This document shows positions 1-7,697 of a DNA stretch of 11,455 nucleotides, one piece after another. Both the position numbers and the translations under genes were made by a program. Under the pieces are notes generated by a model. The model was given only the letters and a program-made list of their open reading frames with translations. It did not search any database and was not told the origin of the DNA. Position 1 is the first letter of the stretch, and each line of letters begins with the position of its first letter. Source of the stretch: Actinomycetes bacterium (GTDB lineage Bacteria; Actinomycetota; Acidimicrobiia; Acidimicrobiales; RAAP-2); NCBI GenBank assembly GCA_021799915.1, contig JAJYZN010000052.1, positions 3,925-15,379 of the forward strand. The letters are read 5' to 3'.

Positions 1-826
1 CGACCGAGCGTGAGGAACGACCCCCCATGCGCTGCTCCGAGCGCCGGGCCCGCAATGCTCGCCCGGTCCGGCTGGCCAGGGCTTCCTGACGTCGGGAGCG
101 CCAGCGCCCCAGGGGCTCTCCCGCACGGACCCCGGTGCCGCGGGGCACCGAGCCTTCCCGCCAGGCCCGCCAACGTGATTCGACCCTGACGGAGCGCCGA
201 CGTGCCGGAGCAGCACGATGGGCGTCACCGGTCGGCCGCACGGGTCCGTCGGCCGCCTGCCACACCCTCACGAACCGCCCCGAAGCAGTGAGGAGGGTCA
301 GGCCGAGAAGGGCCCAGAGCACCGGGACCAAGAGCCACGAGGCGAGGAACCCCACTCCGAGCAGGATCATGCGCTCCGCCCGCTCCATGATCCCCCCGCG
401 GGCCACGGTGATGCCCAGGGCCTCGGCCTTGGCTCGCTGGTAGGAGATCAGAGAGGACACTCCGAGGACGGCCAGGGGCAGGACGGCCAGGTGCCCCCGC
501 CCCGTCGACACCAGGTACCACATGACGCCACCCATCAGCACGGCGTCCGATACCCGGTCGGTCACCGAGTCGAAGAACGCGCCGCGCATCGAAGCCGTGC
601 CGGCGGCCTTGGCCACCGGCCCGTCGAACAGGTCCGGCACACCCGTCAGGATGAGGAGCGGCACGCCCAGCAGGAGATGCCCGGTGCCGACGGCCACGGC
701 GGTGGCCACGGCGAACACCAGTCCCGACGCCGTGAGCACGTCGGCGGTGACGCCGAGCCGCACCAGACGCTTCCCGACGGGAGTCGTGCGCCGATCTACC
801 CTGTCGCGCCACCGCCCGTCGAACAT
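1..826 (-). CDS. pgsA: CDP-alcohol phosphatidyltransferase, probable phosphatidylinositol phosphate synthase (3' end beyond the window)
   Basis: Integral-membrane enzyme that transfers a phosphatidyl group from CDP-diacylglycerol to an alcohol, probably inositol phosphate, giving the lipid precursor of PI and mannosides. Translating the minus strand from the ATG at 826-824 gives an open frame of at least 275 codons to the left edge. An AAGGAG ribosome site lies 5 bases upstream of the ATG. The family signature D-x2-D-G-x2-A-R-x8-G-x3-D-x3-D is present as D65, D68, G69, A72, K73, G82, D86, D90; the usual Arg is Lys here. Several hydrophobic segments follow up to about residue 182, and an ERAER motif near residue 148 resembles actinobacterial PI-phosphate synthases. 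From about residue 195 a tail rich in Arg and Trp replaces the expected end (the mycobacterial enzyme is about 217 residues). The thrS-HIT-pgsA order matches mycobacteria and supports PI-phosphate synthase over PG-phosphate synthase. Family sure; substrate inferred. Confidence 0.85.
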   Translation of the reverse strand, partial: MFDGRWRDRVDRRTTPVGKRLVRLGVTADVLTASGLVFAVATAVAVGTGHLLLGVPLLILTGVPDLFDGPVAKAAGTASMRGAFFDSVTDRVSDAVLMGGVMWYLVSTGRGHLAVLPLAVLGVSSLISYQRAKAEALGITVARGGIMERAERMILLGVGFLASWLLVPVLWALLGLTLLTASGRFVRVWQAADGPVRPTGDAHRAAPARRRSVRVESRWRAWREGSVPRGTGVRAGEPLGRWRSRRQEALASRTGRALRARRSEQRMGGRSSRSV

Positions 827-924
827 GCAGTCTCCTTGGTCACGAGCATCTCGGGTCTGGGACCCTGGCCCTCGGACATCCGGGCCACCGGGACGCTCCT
901 GGAAGGCCGGACTGTACCGTTTCC

Positions 925-930
925 ATCGTA
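925..930 (-). promoter_or_regulatory. candidate -10 element for pgsA
   Basis: Reading the minus strand, TACGAT fits the actinobacterial TANNNT -10 consensus and lies about 100 bases upstream of the pgsA start. No good -35 hexamer is visible at the usual spacing. Two direct copies of GTACC (914-918 and 928-932) surround this site and could be part of an operator. Pattern only. Confidence 0.25.
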
Positions 931-972
931 CCACCGGCTCCGCTCCGGGCAGCAGGAAGGGGCCCTTGGACC

Positions 973-978
973 TATGCT
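973..978 (+). promoter_or_regulatory. candidate -10 element for the EF-G2 gene
   Basis: TATGCT fits TANNNT and would give a leader of about 60 bases before the GTG start at 1043. A convincing -35 box is not visible. The 216-base divergent region (827-1042) must hold promoters for both pgsA and EF-G2; no riboswitch or tRNA-like structure was recognised in it. Confidence 0.25.
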
Positions 979-1042
979 CGCCCCGGAACCGGCGGGGCCG
1001 GCACGACAGGTCGGCCGGCGTCGTCTCCGAGGAGGCAGGCAC

Positions 1043-3118
1043 GTGGCACCACTCTCGCCGTCGAACATCCGCAACGTCGCCCTGGCCGGGCACCACGGCG
1101 CCGGAAAGACCACCCTGGCCGAGGCTCTCCTCGCGGTGAGCGGGGCCATCCCTCGCCAGGGCTCCGTAGAGCGCGGGACCACGGTCTGCGACTTCGAGCC
1201 CGAAGAGACTTCTCGCCAGCTCTCTGTGGGCTCGGCCATCGCCCCGTTCGTCCTCGACGGGGTGAAGGTGAACTTGATGGACACTCCCGGGTACGCCGAT
1301 TTCGCCGCCGACGCCCTCGCGGCCATGGCCCTGTCCGATCTGGCGATCGTCGTGGTGAGCGCCACCGACGGCGTCCAGGCTCAGACCGAGGAAGCGTGGC
1401 GGACCGCGGCCACGCTCGGTCTCCCACGCATCGTGGTCGTGAGCAAGCTGGACCGCGAGCGGGCGGACTTCGACCGCGTCCTGGCCGAGATCATCGAAGC
1501 CTTCGGCGCCGGCGTCGCCCCGATCGAGCTGCCCATCGGGGCGGAGGCGACCTTCCGGGGCGTCATCGACCTCTTGGACGATCGGGCCACCCTCTACGAC
1601 GTGGCTGCCGGCCCCCCCCTGGCCGGCACCGAAGGCCCGATCCCCGACGATCTCGCCGTGACCGAGCACCAGGTGCACGAGCAACTGGTGGAGGGGATCG
1701 TGGTCGCCGACGACGACCTGATGACCAGGTACCTCGACGGCGAGAGCATCGACCGCGCTGACCTGGAGACCACGCTGGCTGCCGGGGTGGCCTCAGCCAC
1801 CGTCTATCCGGTCCTGTGCTGCTCGGGGGCGACCGGGGTCGGAGTGGACCGGTTGGCCCGCCTGATCGTCGAGCTGGGACCGGCCCCGGATCACCGGCCG
1901 CCCGCGGTCGTGCTGGCCGGAGACACGCTCACCGAGGTGGCGTGCGACCCCGAGGGGCCGCCGTTGGTGGCGATTGCCCGGCTCCAGCCCGACCAGCACG
2001 CCGGTCGGATCGCCGTGGGACGGGTCCTGTCGGGGACCATCCGCCCCGACACCGTACTGCTCAACCCCCGTACCCGCACCGACGAGCGGCTGCACTCGCT
2101 CCAGCTCCTGCGAGGGCGTGAGTCGTCGCCGGTCGACGTGGTCACCGCTGGGGACTTCGTGGCGCTGCCGCGTCTGACGGCCACTGTGGCCGGTGACACG
2201 CTGGCTCCAAAGAACCAGCCGGTACTCGCCGTTCTCCCCACCCCTGACCCTCCGGCGCTGTCCGCTGCTGTGCGCCCTACGTCAAGGGCCGACGAGGACA
2301 AGCTCATGTCGGCGCTCCAACGGCTCTGCGAGGAAGACCGCGGCCTTTCCGTGTCGCGGATCGACGAGACCCACCAGACCGTGCTCGGTGTCCAGGGCGA
2401 AGTCCACCTGGCGGTGGTGATCGAACGGTTGGCCCGCCGGTTCAGCGTCTCCGTCGAGCGAGAAGACGTGCAGATCCCCTACCGGGAGACGATCACCAAG
2501 GCGGCACAGGCCGAAGGCCGACACAAGAAGCAGTCCGGCGGTCACGGCCAGTTCGGGGTCTGCCACCTTCGCATCGAGCCATTGCCCCGGGGCGAGGGCT
2601 TCGCTTTCCACGACGAGGTGGTGGGCGGTGCCATTCCCCGTCAGTACATCCCGGCGGTCGAGAAGGGAGTGCAGGAGGCCATGGCCCAAGGCGGGATCCT
2701 CGGATATCCGGTGGTCGACGTGGCCGTCACTGTCGACGACGGGAAGTTCCACCCGGTGGACTCCTCGGAGATGAGCTTCAAGATGGCCGGCAGCTTGGCC
2801 TTCCGCCAAGCCCTGGCCGAAGCTGCCCCCGTCCTGCTCGAGCCGGTGTCGAAGTTGTTCGTGACCGTGCCGTCCGACCTCCAGGGCGAGGTGCTGGGCG
2901 ATCTCCACTCGCGCCGGGCACGCATCCAGGGGACCGAGGCCGCGGCCGACGGCTTCCAGATGGTCATCGCCTACGTGCCGACGGTCGAGCTCGCTCGCTA
3001 CGCGGTGGACCTCCGGGCCATCACCGGGGGCAGGGCCAAGTTCCGGGCTGAGCACGACCACTACGACGTCGTACCCGATCACCTGGCTCCCACCGAGCGG
3101 AGCAGTCGCTCAGCCTGA
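1043..3118 (+). CDS. fusA2: elongation factor G-like protein EF-G2 (FusA2 type)
   Basis: Translational-GTPase paralogue of EF-G; the actinobacterial EF-G2 group has no firmly known role. The GTG at 1043 is chosen because GAGGAGG (1029-1035) lies 7 bases upstream and the G domain begins at once; 691 residues is normal for EF-G. The frame stays open upstream to 218, but that part is antisense to pgsA. Visible motifs: P-loop GHHGAGKTT (16-24), switch I region with RGTT and CDF (44-51), DTPG (80-83), a G4 motif read as SKLD (134-137) in place of NKxD, then domain II, domain III, domain IV with QSGGHGQFG (497-505) and a normal domain V ending in a GRAKF segment. The residue after DTPG is Tyr84, where canonical EF-G has the His that activates GTP hydrolysis. 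The gene is convergent with the HIT gene (55-base gap) and divergent from pgsA. Confidence 0.92.
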   Translation: MAPLSPSNIRNVALAGHHGAGKTTLAEALLAVSGAIPRQGSVERGTTVCDFEPEETSRQLSVGSAIAPFVLDGVKVNLMDTPGYADFAADALAAMALSDLAIVVVSATDGVQAQTEEAWRTAATLGLPRIVVVSKLDRERADFDRVLAEIIEAFGAGVAPIELPIGAEATFRGVIDLLDDRATLYDVAAGPPLAGTEGPIPDDLAVTEHQVHEQLVEGIVVADDDLMTRYLDGESIDRADLETTLAAGVASATVYPVLCCSGATGVGVDRLARLIVELGPAPDHRPPAVVLAGDTLTEVACDPEGPPLVAIARLQPDQHAGRIAVGRVLSGTIRPDTVLLNPRTRTDERLHSLQLLRGRESSPVDVVTAGDFVALPRLTATVAGDTLAPKNQPVLAVLPTPDPPALSAAVRPTSRADEDKLMSALQRLCEEDRGLSVSRIDETHQTVLGVQGEVHLAVVIERLARRFSVSVEREDVQIPYRETITKAAQAEGRHKKQSGGHGQFGVCHLRIEPLPRGEGFAFHDEVVGGAIPRQYIPAVEKGVQEAMAQGGILGYPVVDVAVTVDDGKFHPVDSSEMSFKMAGSLAFRQALAEAAPVLLEPVSKLFVTVPSDLQGEVLGDLHSRRARIQGTEAAADGFQMVIAYVPTVELARYAVDLRAITGGRAKFRAEHDHYDVVPDHLAPTERSSRSA

Positions 3119-3173
3119 TCAGACCTCATGTCCTCTTGGTGCGTGGCGCCCGCCGTGGGGCATCGGCTCGACG

Positions 3174-3689
3174 TCAGTCGGGGGGCCACTCGCCAGCCAA
3201 CCGATGCCACGCCTTCTCCAGGGGCTCGGGCATGACCCGCACGTCACCGACCGAAGTCATGAAGTTCGTGTCGCCCGACCACCTCGGCACGATGTGGACG
3301 TGCAGGTGGCCCGGTACTCCGGCCCCGGCCGCCCGACCGAGATTGATGCCGATGTTCATGCCGTCGGGATCGTAGGCCCGACGCACCGTCGTCGCGGCAC
3401 CCCTCGTCCCCTGCCAAAGCTCGGCCGACTCGGTGGTCGAGAGCCCGTCGAGCTCCCCGACGTGGCGCACGGGGAGGACCAGGAGATGCCCGCTGGCGTA
3501 CGGGTAGGCGTTGAGGACGGCGAAGCACTCCCTTCCTCGCCACACGACGCCGTTGTCCGGTGACGTACCACCGGATGCGGCGATGCGACAGAACACGCAG
3601 TCACCACCTTCTCCCCGCCGCTCTGCGTCGGTTGCCGAACGCACGTACTCGTGGCGCCACCCGGCCCAGAGTTGTTGGAGCGGGACCAC
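3174..3689 (-). CDS. HIT-domain nucleotide phosphorylase (Ap4A phosphorylase-like)
   Basis: Histidine-triad protein of 171 residues, close in layout to the mycobacterial HIT protein next to pgsA1, which cleaves diadenosine tetraphosphate by phosphorolysis. The triad H128-x-H130-x-H132 followed by IVPRW is clear, preceded by NIGINLG (112-118), the conserved stretch before the triad. A C-x2-C pair (31-34) near the N-terminus suggests a metal site as in related HIT enzymes. The GTG at 3689 starts 16 bases after the thrS stop; there is no strong ribosome site before it, so translation is probably coupled to thrS. Ap4A is a side product of aminoacyl-tRNA synthetases, which makes the pairing with thrS sensible (inference). 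An alternative role as a general AMP-lyase type HIT hydrolase cannot be excluded. Confidence 0.9.
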   Translation of the reverse strand: MVPLQQLWAGWRHEYVRSATDAERRGEGGDCVFCRIAASGGTSPDNGVVWRGRECFAVLNAYPYASGHLLVLPVRHVGELDGLSTTESAELWQGTRGAATTVRRAYDPDGMNIGINLGRAAGAGVPGHLHVHIVPRWSGDTNFMTSVGDVRVMPEPLEKAWHRLAGEWPPD

Positions 3690-3705
3690 TTCGGCCGATC
3701 GGGGC

Positions 3706-5700
3706 TCAAGCCCGCTTGGTCGAGACGTCGTCGGCCAGCTGTGCCGTCAGCGCAGCCAGCGGCACGCCGCGTTCGGGTCGCTCCGAGCCACGCCGGTTGA
3801 CGCCGACGGTGCCCTCGGCCACGTCGTCGTCTCCCACCACCAGCACGTAGGGGACCATCGTCAGCTTGGCCTTTCGGATTCGGGTTCCGAGGGGCTCGGA
3901 TGCCGGCTCGGTACTAACCCGGTAGCCGGCCGCTCGGAGCTGCGCGGTGACGGCCAATGCGTAGTCCATGTGGTCGTCTCGCACCGGGAGCACGCGTACC
4001 TGCTCGGGTGCCAGCCAGGCCGGGAAGGCTCCGGCGTAGTGCTCGACCAGGATGGCGAAGAACCTCTCCACCGACCCGAACAACGCCCGGTGGATCATCA
4101 CCGGCCGACGCTTGGCGTTCGTCTGGTCCGTGTACTCCAGGCCGAACCTTCCCGGCTCCTGGAAGTCGAGCTGGAGGGTGGATAGTTGCCACGTGCGCCC
4201 GATGGCGTCGCGGGCCTGCACCGAGATCTTCGGTCCGTAGAACGCTCCGCCTCCTTCGTCGATCACCATCTCCAGGCCGCGCTGCTCGCCCACCCGACGG
4301 AGTACGGAAGTGGCCGACTCCCACTCCTCCTCGCTCCCCACTGCCTTGTGCTCGGGACGGGTCGACAGCTCCAGGTAGAAGTCGTCCAACCCGTAGTCAC
4401 CCAGCACGTCGAGCACGAATGTGAGGAGGGACGCCAGCTCGTCCTCCATCTGCTCGGCGGTGCAGAAGATATGGGCGTCGTCCTGGGTGAACCCCCGAGC
4501 CCTGGTCAGTCCGTGGACCACCCCGGACTTCTCGTACCGGTAGACCGTGCCGAACTCGAAGAGCCGCATGGGCAGCTCGCGGTACGAACGCTGGCGGCTC
4601 TTGAACACCAGCATGTGGAACGGGCAGTTCATCGGCTTCAGGTAGTACTCCTGTGTCCCGTCGAGCTTCATCGGGGGGTACATCCCCTCGGCGAACCACT
4701 CGAGATGGCCCGAAGTCTCGAAAAGCCCGGCTTTGGTGATGTGCGGACTGCCGACGAACTCGTAGCCGGCGGCCACGTGGCGCTCCCTCGAGTAGTCCTC
4801 CATGAGCCGCCGGACCGTCCCCCCTTTCGGATGGAACACAGCCAGCCCGGAGCCGATCTCGTCGGGGAACGAGAACAGGTCGAGCTCGGCACCGAGACGG
4901 CGGTGGTCCCGACGCTCGGCCTCCTCCATCCGGTGGAGGTGCTCGTTCAGTGCCTGCTCGGACTCCCACGCCGTCCCGTAGATGCGCTGGAGCTGTGGAC
5001 GTCGCTCGTCACCACGCCAGTAGGCACCGGCCACCCTGGTCAGCTTGAAGTGGCCCAGCCGCCCAGTGGACGGCACGTGGGGCCCGAGGCACAGGTCCAC
5101 GAACGACGGCGTATTGCGGTAGGTCGACAGGATTGGCGCATCACCCTGGCGGTCATCGGCGCCCGATGCCGGGGCCGCGTCCACCTCGACCGATCCGGTC
5201 GCCACGGCGTCGATGATCTCGACCTTGAACGGCTGGTCGGAGAAGGTCGCTCTCGCCTCGTCGACTCCGACTTCCTGACGCACGAACGGCTGGTCCTCGG
5301 CCATGATGGACCGCATCTCGGCCTCGATACGCGCCAGGTCGTCGTCGGTGAATCGGGCACCGCCGGGCAGCTCGAAGTCGTAGTAGAAGCCGTCGTCGAT
5401 CACCGGCCCGATGGCGTAGCGGGCGCCGGGCCACAGCCGGAGGACGGCCTGGGCCATCACGTGGGCCGTGGAGTGGCGTATTACTTCACGCCCAAGCGGC
5501 GAGTCTGAGGTCACCACCGTCACCACCGCACCCGGAGTCACCTTCGTCGACAGGTCCACCGGACGCCCGTCTACCGTCGCCGCCACCGCCGCTGCTACCA
5601 ATCGCGGCCCGATGGACGCGGCCAGATCCCCGATGTCCGAGCCTTCGGGCATGTCTCGGACCGACCCGTCGGGAAGGTGGACGTCTATCGTGGCTGCCAT
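3706..5700 (-). CDS. thrS: threonyl-tRNA synthetase
   Basis: Class II aminoacyl-tRNA synthetase that charges tRNA-Thr in the cytoplasm; 664 residues from the chosen ATG at 5700, which has an AGAGG ribosome site 5 bases upstream and begins directly with the TGS domain. An upstream in-frame ATG at 5739 would add 13 residues but lacks a well-spaced site. Domains in order: TGS (1-65), editing domain with HSTAH (76-80) and C204/H208 in DLCLGPH, class II catalytic core (about 265-565) with zinc ligands C359 (MNCPFH), H410 (QDDAH) and H537 (MIHRA), motif 2 around VYRYE (386-390), and the anticodon-binding domain (about 567-660) with GTRIRKAK. The editing domain carries an Ala/Asp-rich insertion of roughly 20 residues (about 170-190). 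Third gene of the npdG-mshC-thrS-HIT run. No T-box is visible in the 93 bases upstream. Confidence 0.98.
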   Translation of the reverse strand: MAATIDVHLPDGSVRDMPEGSDIGDLAASIGPRLVAAAVAATVDGRPVDLSTKVTPGAVVTVVTSDSPLGREVIRHSTAHVMAQAVLRLWPGARYAIGPVIDDGFYYDFELPGGARFTDDDLARIEAEMRSIMAEDQPFVRQEVGVDEARATFSDQPFKVEIIDAVATGSVEVDAAPASGADDRQGDAPILSTYRNTPSFVDLCLGPHVPSTGRLGHFKLTRVAGAYWRGDERRPQLQRIYGTAWESEQALNEHLHRMEEAERRDHRRLGAELDLFSFPDEIGSGLAVFHPKGGTVRRLMEDYSRERHVAAGYEFVGSPHITKAGLFETSGHLEWFAEGMYPPMKLDGTQEYYLKPMNCPFHMLVFKSRQRSYRELPMRLFEFGTVYRYEKSGVVHGLTRARGFTQDDAHIFCTAEQMEDELASLLTFVLDVLGDYGLDDFYLELSTRPEHKAVGSEEEWESATSVLRRVGEQRGLEMVIDEGGGAFYGPKISVQARDAIGRTWQLSTLQLDFQEPGRFGLEYTDQTNAKRRPVMIHRALFGSVERFFAILVEHYAGAFPAWLAPEQVRVLPVRDDHMDYALAVTAQLRAAGYRVSTEPASEPLGTRIRKAKLTMVPYVLVVGDDDVAEGTVGVNRRGSERPERGVPLAALTAQLADDVSTKRA

Positions 5701-5793
5701 CTCATCCTCTCGGCTTGATCGGCCTGGTTCTGGGCCCATCCTTCGTCCCGTGAGAAACGTCGTCAGGACCTGCCAGCGTAAGCCACAGGCTCG

Positions 5794-6951
5794 TCAAAGG
5801 ACGACCCCGAGCAGGTCGGCCGCATCTCTCACCGGGTGCCCCCCGCCAGCGGCCCGGTCGACTATCAGGAGGGCGCTCGGGGTGTCGAGGTCCTCTTCGA
5901 GCGCAGCACGGACTTCTGCCCGGACCGGGTCACCTCCGTCCCGGTTCCCGTCGACCGTGCCGGTGCGCCCCGACGTCGACACCTCGCGCCACCGCTCGAG
6001 TCGCTGGCGCGCTGCGGGCAGGTCCTCACTCACCCATTCCCAATCCCCCCGGTAGTGATGCCCGAGGAGAGCCAGCCGGATAGCCATCGGGTCCCACTCC
6101 TTCACCAGGTCCCCGACGAATACCAGGTTCCCCAGTGACTTCGACATCTTCTCGCCACCCAGGCCTACCAGTCCGACGTGCACCCAGTGGCGGACGAATG
6201 GCACGCCGGTGACCGACTCGGACTGAGCGGTCTCGCACTCGTGGTGGGGGAAGACCAGGTCCCGACCGCCACCGTGGATGTCGATGGTCTCTCCCAGCTC
6301 CCGCAGGACCAGCGCCGAGCACTCCACGTGCCAGCCGGGCCGGCCCGGTCCCCAGCGAGACTGCCAGGCCGGTTCGTCGGGGAGCGACGGCTGCCACAGC
6401 ACGAAGTCCAGGGGATCACGCTTGTTGGGATCGTCGGGACGCCCACCACACTCGGCCGCCAGCCGCATCATCTCCTCGCGGCCGAAGTGGCTCACCTTCC
6501 CGAACCCCGGGAAGCTCGAGACGTCGAAGTACACCGCCCCTCCGGACTCGTATGCATGCCCGGCGGCCAGCGATGCCCCCACGAGCGAGAGGATCTCGGG
6601 GATGGCCGACGTGGCTCGAGGCTCGGTCGAGGCCGGCAGGAGCCCCAGGGAGGCCATGTCCTGGTCGAAACGAGCCATCTCCTCGGCCGCCAGGTCGAGG
6701 TAGTGCACTCCCAGCTCGCGTGCCTTGCGCAGGATGTCGTCGTCCACGTCGGTCACGTTCCTGACGCACCTGGTGTCGTGCCCTTCCTCGTGGAGGAGCC
6801 GCCGAAGCACGTCGAAAGTCAGGTACACGGCTGCGTGCCCGAGGTGGGCGGCGTCGTAGGGCGTGATCCCGCAGGTGTAGATCTTGACCAGGGGACCTGC
6901 GTCGACCGGGGCCATCGTGCGACGGGCGGTGTCGTAGAGCCGCACGGTCAT
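5794..6951 (-). CDS. mshC: cysteine:GlcN-inositol ligase MshC (mycothiol synthesis), CysRS-like
   Basis: Probable ligase joining cysteine, through cysteinyl-AMP, to glucosaminyl-inositol, the penultimate step of mycothiol synthesis. The protein is 385 residues, much shorter than cysteinyl-tRNA synthetase (about 460) because the C-terminal tRNA-binding region is missing. It begins with the catalytic core: YTCGITPYDAAHLGHA (25-40) has GITPYD, as in MshC, where CysRS normally has GPTVYD. The zinc site is visible as C27, C211 and H236 with E238 near; GPGRPGWHVEC (201-211) and IHGGG follow; the KMSKS loop is at 268-272. The C-terminus ends in ADLLGVVL, like the MshC end. The ATG at 6951 lies 12 bases past the npdG stop, and GAGG overlapping that stop serves as a ribosome site 10 bases away. 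The main alternative is a truncated CysRS; the motifs favour MshC. Confidence 0.88.
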   Translation of the reverse strand: MTVRLYDTARRTMAPVDAGPLVKIYTCGITPYDAAHLGHAAVYLTFDVLRRLLHEEGHDTRCVRNVTDVDDDILRKARELGVHYLDLAAEEMARFDQDMASLGLLPASTEPRATSAIPEILSLVGASLAAGHAYESGGAVYFDVSSFPGFGKVSHFGREEMMRLAAECGGRPDDPNKRDPLDFVLWQPSLPDEPAWQSRWGPGRPGWHVECSALVLRELGETIDIHGGGRDLVFPHHECETAQSESVTGVPFVRHWVHVGLVGLGGEKMSKSLGNLVFVGDLVKEWDPMAIRLALLGHHYRGDWEWVSEDLPAARQRLERWREVSTSGRTGTVDGNRDGGDPVRAEVRAALEEDLDTPSALLIVDRAAGGGHPVRDAADLLGVVL

Positions 6952-6963
6952 CGATCGGGTGCC

Positions 6964-7617
6964 TCAGAAGCCCGACAGCCGCAGTGAGCTGTGAACTCGG
7001 TAGCGGATGTTGACGTTGATACAGACCGCAGTGAAGGCCTCGATCGCCGTCGCCTGGGCCAGTGAGCCGGCATCGAGCGCCCGAAGGCCCTCGACGCGCT
7101 CGGCCAGGTCCACCGTCGCCGCAGTGGCTTCACCATGGTCCGAGCACACCAGGACGTCCGCCGCCAGGCGCCGGTCCAGGTCTTCGAGCTCCGACGCCGG
7201 AAGGTGGTGGAAGGCCGCCGCCACCTTCGAACCCGGCAGGGACGCCTGAATTCCTCCGGCCATCGATCCGCGCGGCGGCGCCAGTGCCAGCATCTCCCGC
7301 CCTTCGCGGACGAGTGCGTTCACCATCGACACCACCACTTTGCCTGCCAGAGCCCCCTCCAGCGCCCCGACGGTGGAGATGCAACCCTCCCAGGGCGTGG
7401 CGACGATCACCATGTCACCTTCCGCCGCCGTCGCGTTGTCGGCTCCGGCCACGGCGACACCCAGACGCCCGGTCCAGGCCCGATTGAGGTCACCGGCCAC
7501 GCTCCCCGCTCTGGCGGCATCGCGCGAACCGACGATCACCTCTACCCCGGCCGCGGCCAGCCTCACGGCCAGGCCACGCCCGGCCGGACCGGTTCCACCG
7601 AGAATGCCGACGCGCAC
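6964..7617 (-). CDS. npdG: NADPH-dependent F420 reductase (F420H2:NADP oxidoreductase)
   Basis: Soluble Rossmann enzyme that moves hydride between NADP(H) and the deazaflavin F420. The GTG at 7617 is chosen because AAAGG lies 7 bases upstream and the product then starts VRVGILGGTGPAGRG, exactly the N-terminus of the family; 217 residues is the usual length. The longer frame from 7692 would add 25 residues unlike the family and run into the fabI start region. T9 and S31-R32 (in GSRD) match in position the NADP 2'-phosphate contacts known from the archaeal enzyme. TPWEG, near residue 93, corresponds to a conserved IPWEH/TPWE segment of the family. The end LDAGSL-x-A-x3-E is also typical. First gene of the minus-strand run, 12 bases before mshC. 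It implies that the organism makes F420; no F420 synthesis genes are in the window. Confidence 0.9.
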   Translation of the reverse strand: MRVGILGGTGPAGRGLAVRLAAAGVEVIVGSRDAARAGSVAGDLNRAWTGRLGVAVAGADNATAAEGDMVIVATPWEGCISTVGALEGALAGKVVVSMVNALVREGREMLALAPPRGSMAGGIQASLPGSKVAAAFHHLPASELEDLDRRLAADVLVCSDHGEATAATVDLAERVEGLRALDAGSLAQATAIEAFTAVCINVNIRYRVHSSLRLSGF

Positions 7618-7683
7618 GGACCAACCTTTCCACAGTGGCGCCGTCGCCCACCAGACCCGGCCCGCCGGCGACGCCGACTTGGC

Positions 7684-7689
7684 TAGCCT
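7684..7689 (+). promoter_or_regulatory. candidate -10 for a leaderless fabI transcript
   Basis: TAGCCT fits TANNNT and ends 8 bases before the fabI ATG, close to the spacing that gives leaderless mRNAs in Actinobacteria. No purine-rich ribosome site precedes the ATG, which fits. The -35 region is not recognisable. It lies in the 80-base gap shared with the divergent npdG. Confidence 0.3.
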
Positions 7690-7697
7690 CACCCGGC

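Noticed and set aside
225..812. Long minus-strand ORF of 195 codons
   Set aside because: It is an out-of-frame shadow of pgsA; the frame starting at 826 carries the full CDP-alcohol transferase signature.
218..1042. In-frame 275-codon extension upstream of EF-G2
   Set aside because: It is antisense to the well-supported pgsA gene, has low-complexity His/Gly/Arg content, and the GTG at 1043 has a strong ribosome site at the correct family start.
5701..5739. Upstream ATG at 5739 for thrS
   Set aside because: Its purine stretch abuts the ATG with no spacer, the extra 13 residues do not belong to the TGS domain, and the ATG at 5700 has a well-placed AGAGG.
5701..5793. T-box or other thrS leader regulation
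   Set aside because: Only 93 bases lie between mshC and thrS and no T-box sequence, antiterminator or tRNA-like structure is visible.
5794..6951. Cysteinyl-tRNA synthetase as the identity of this gene
   Set aside because: GITPYD in place of GPTVYD, the missing C-terminal region and the MshC-like end favour MshC, though the two share their fold.
7618..7697. Longer N-termini for npdG (from 7692) and fabI (from 7635)
   Set aside because: The two extensions would overlap each other, and both families start exactly at the shorter sites.
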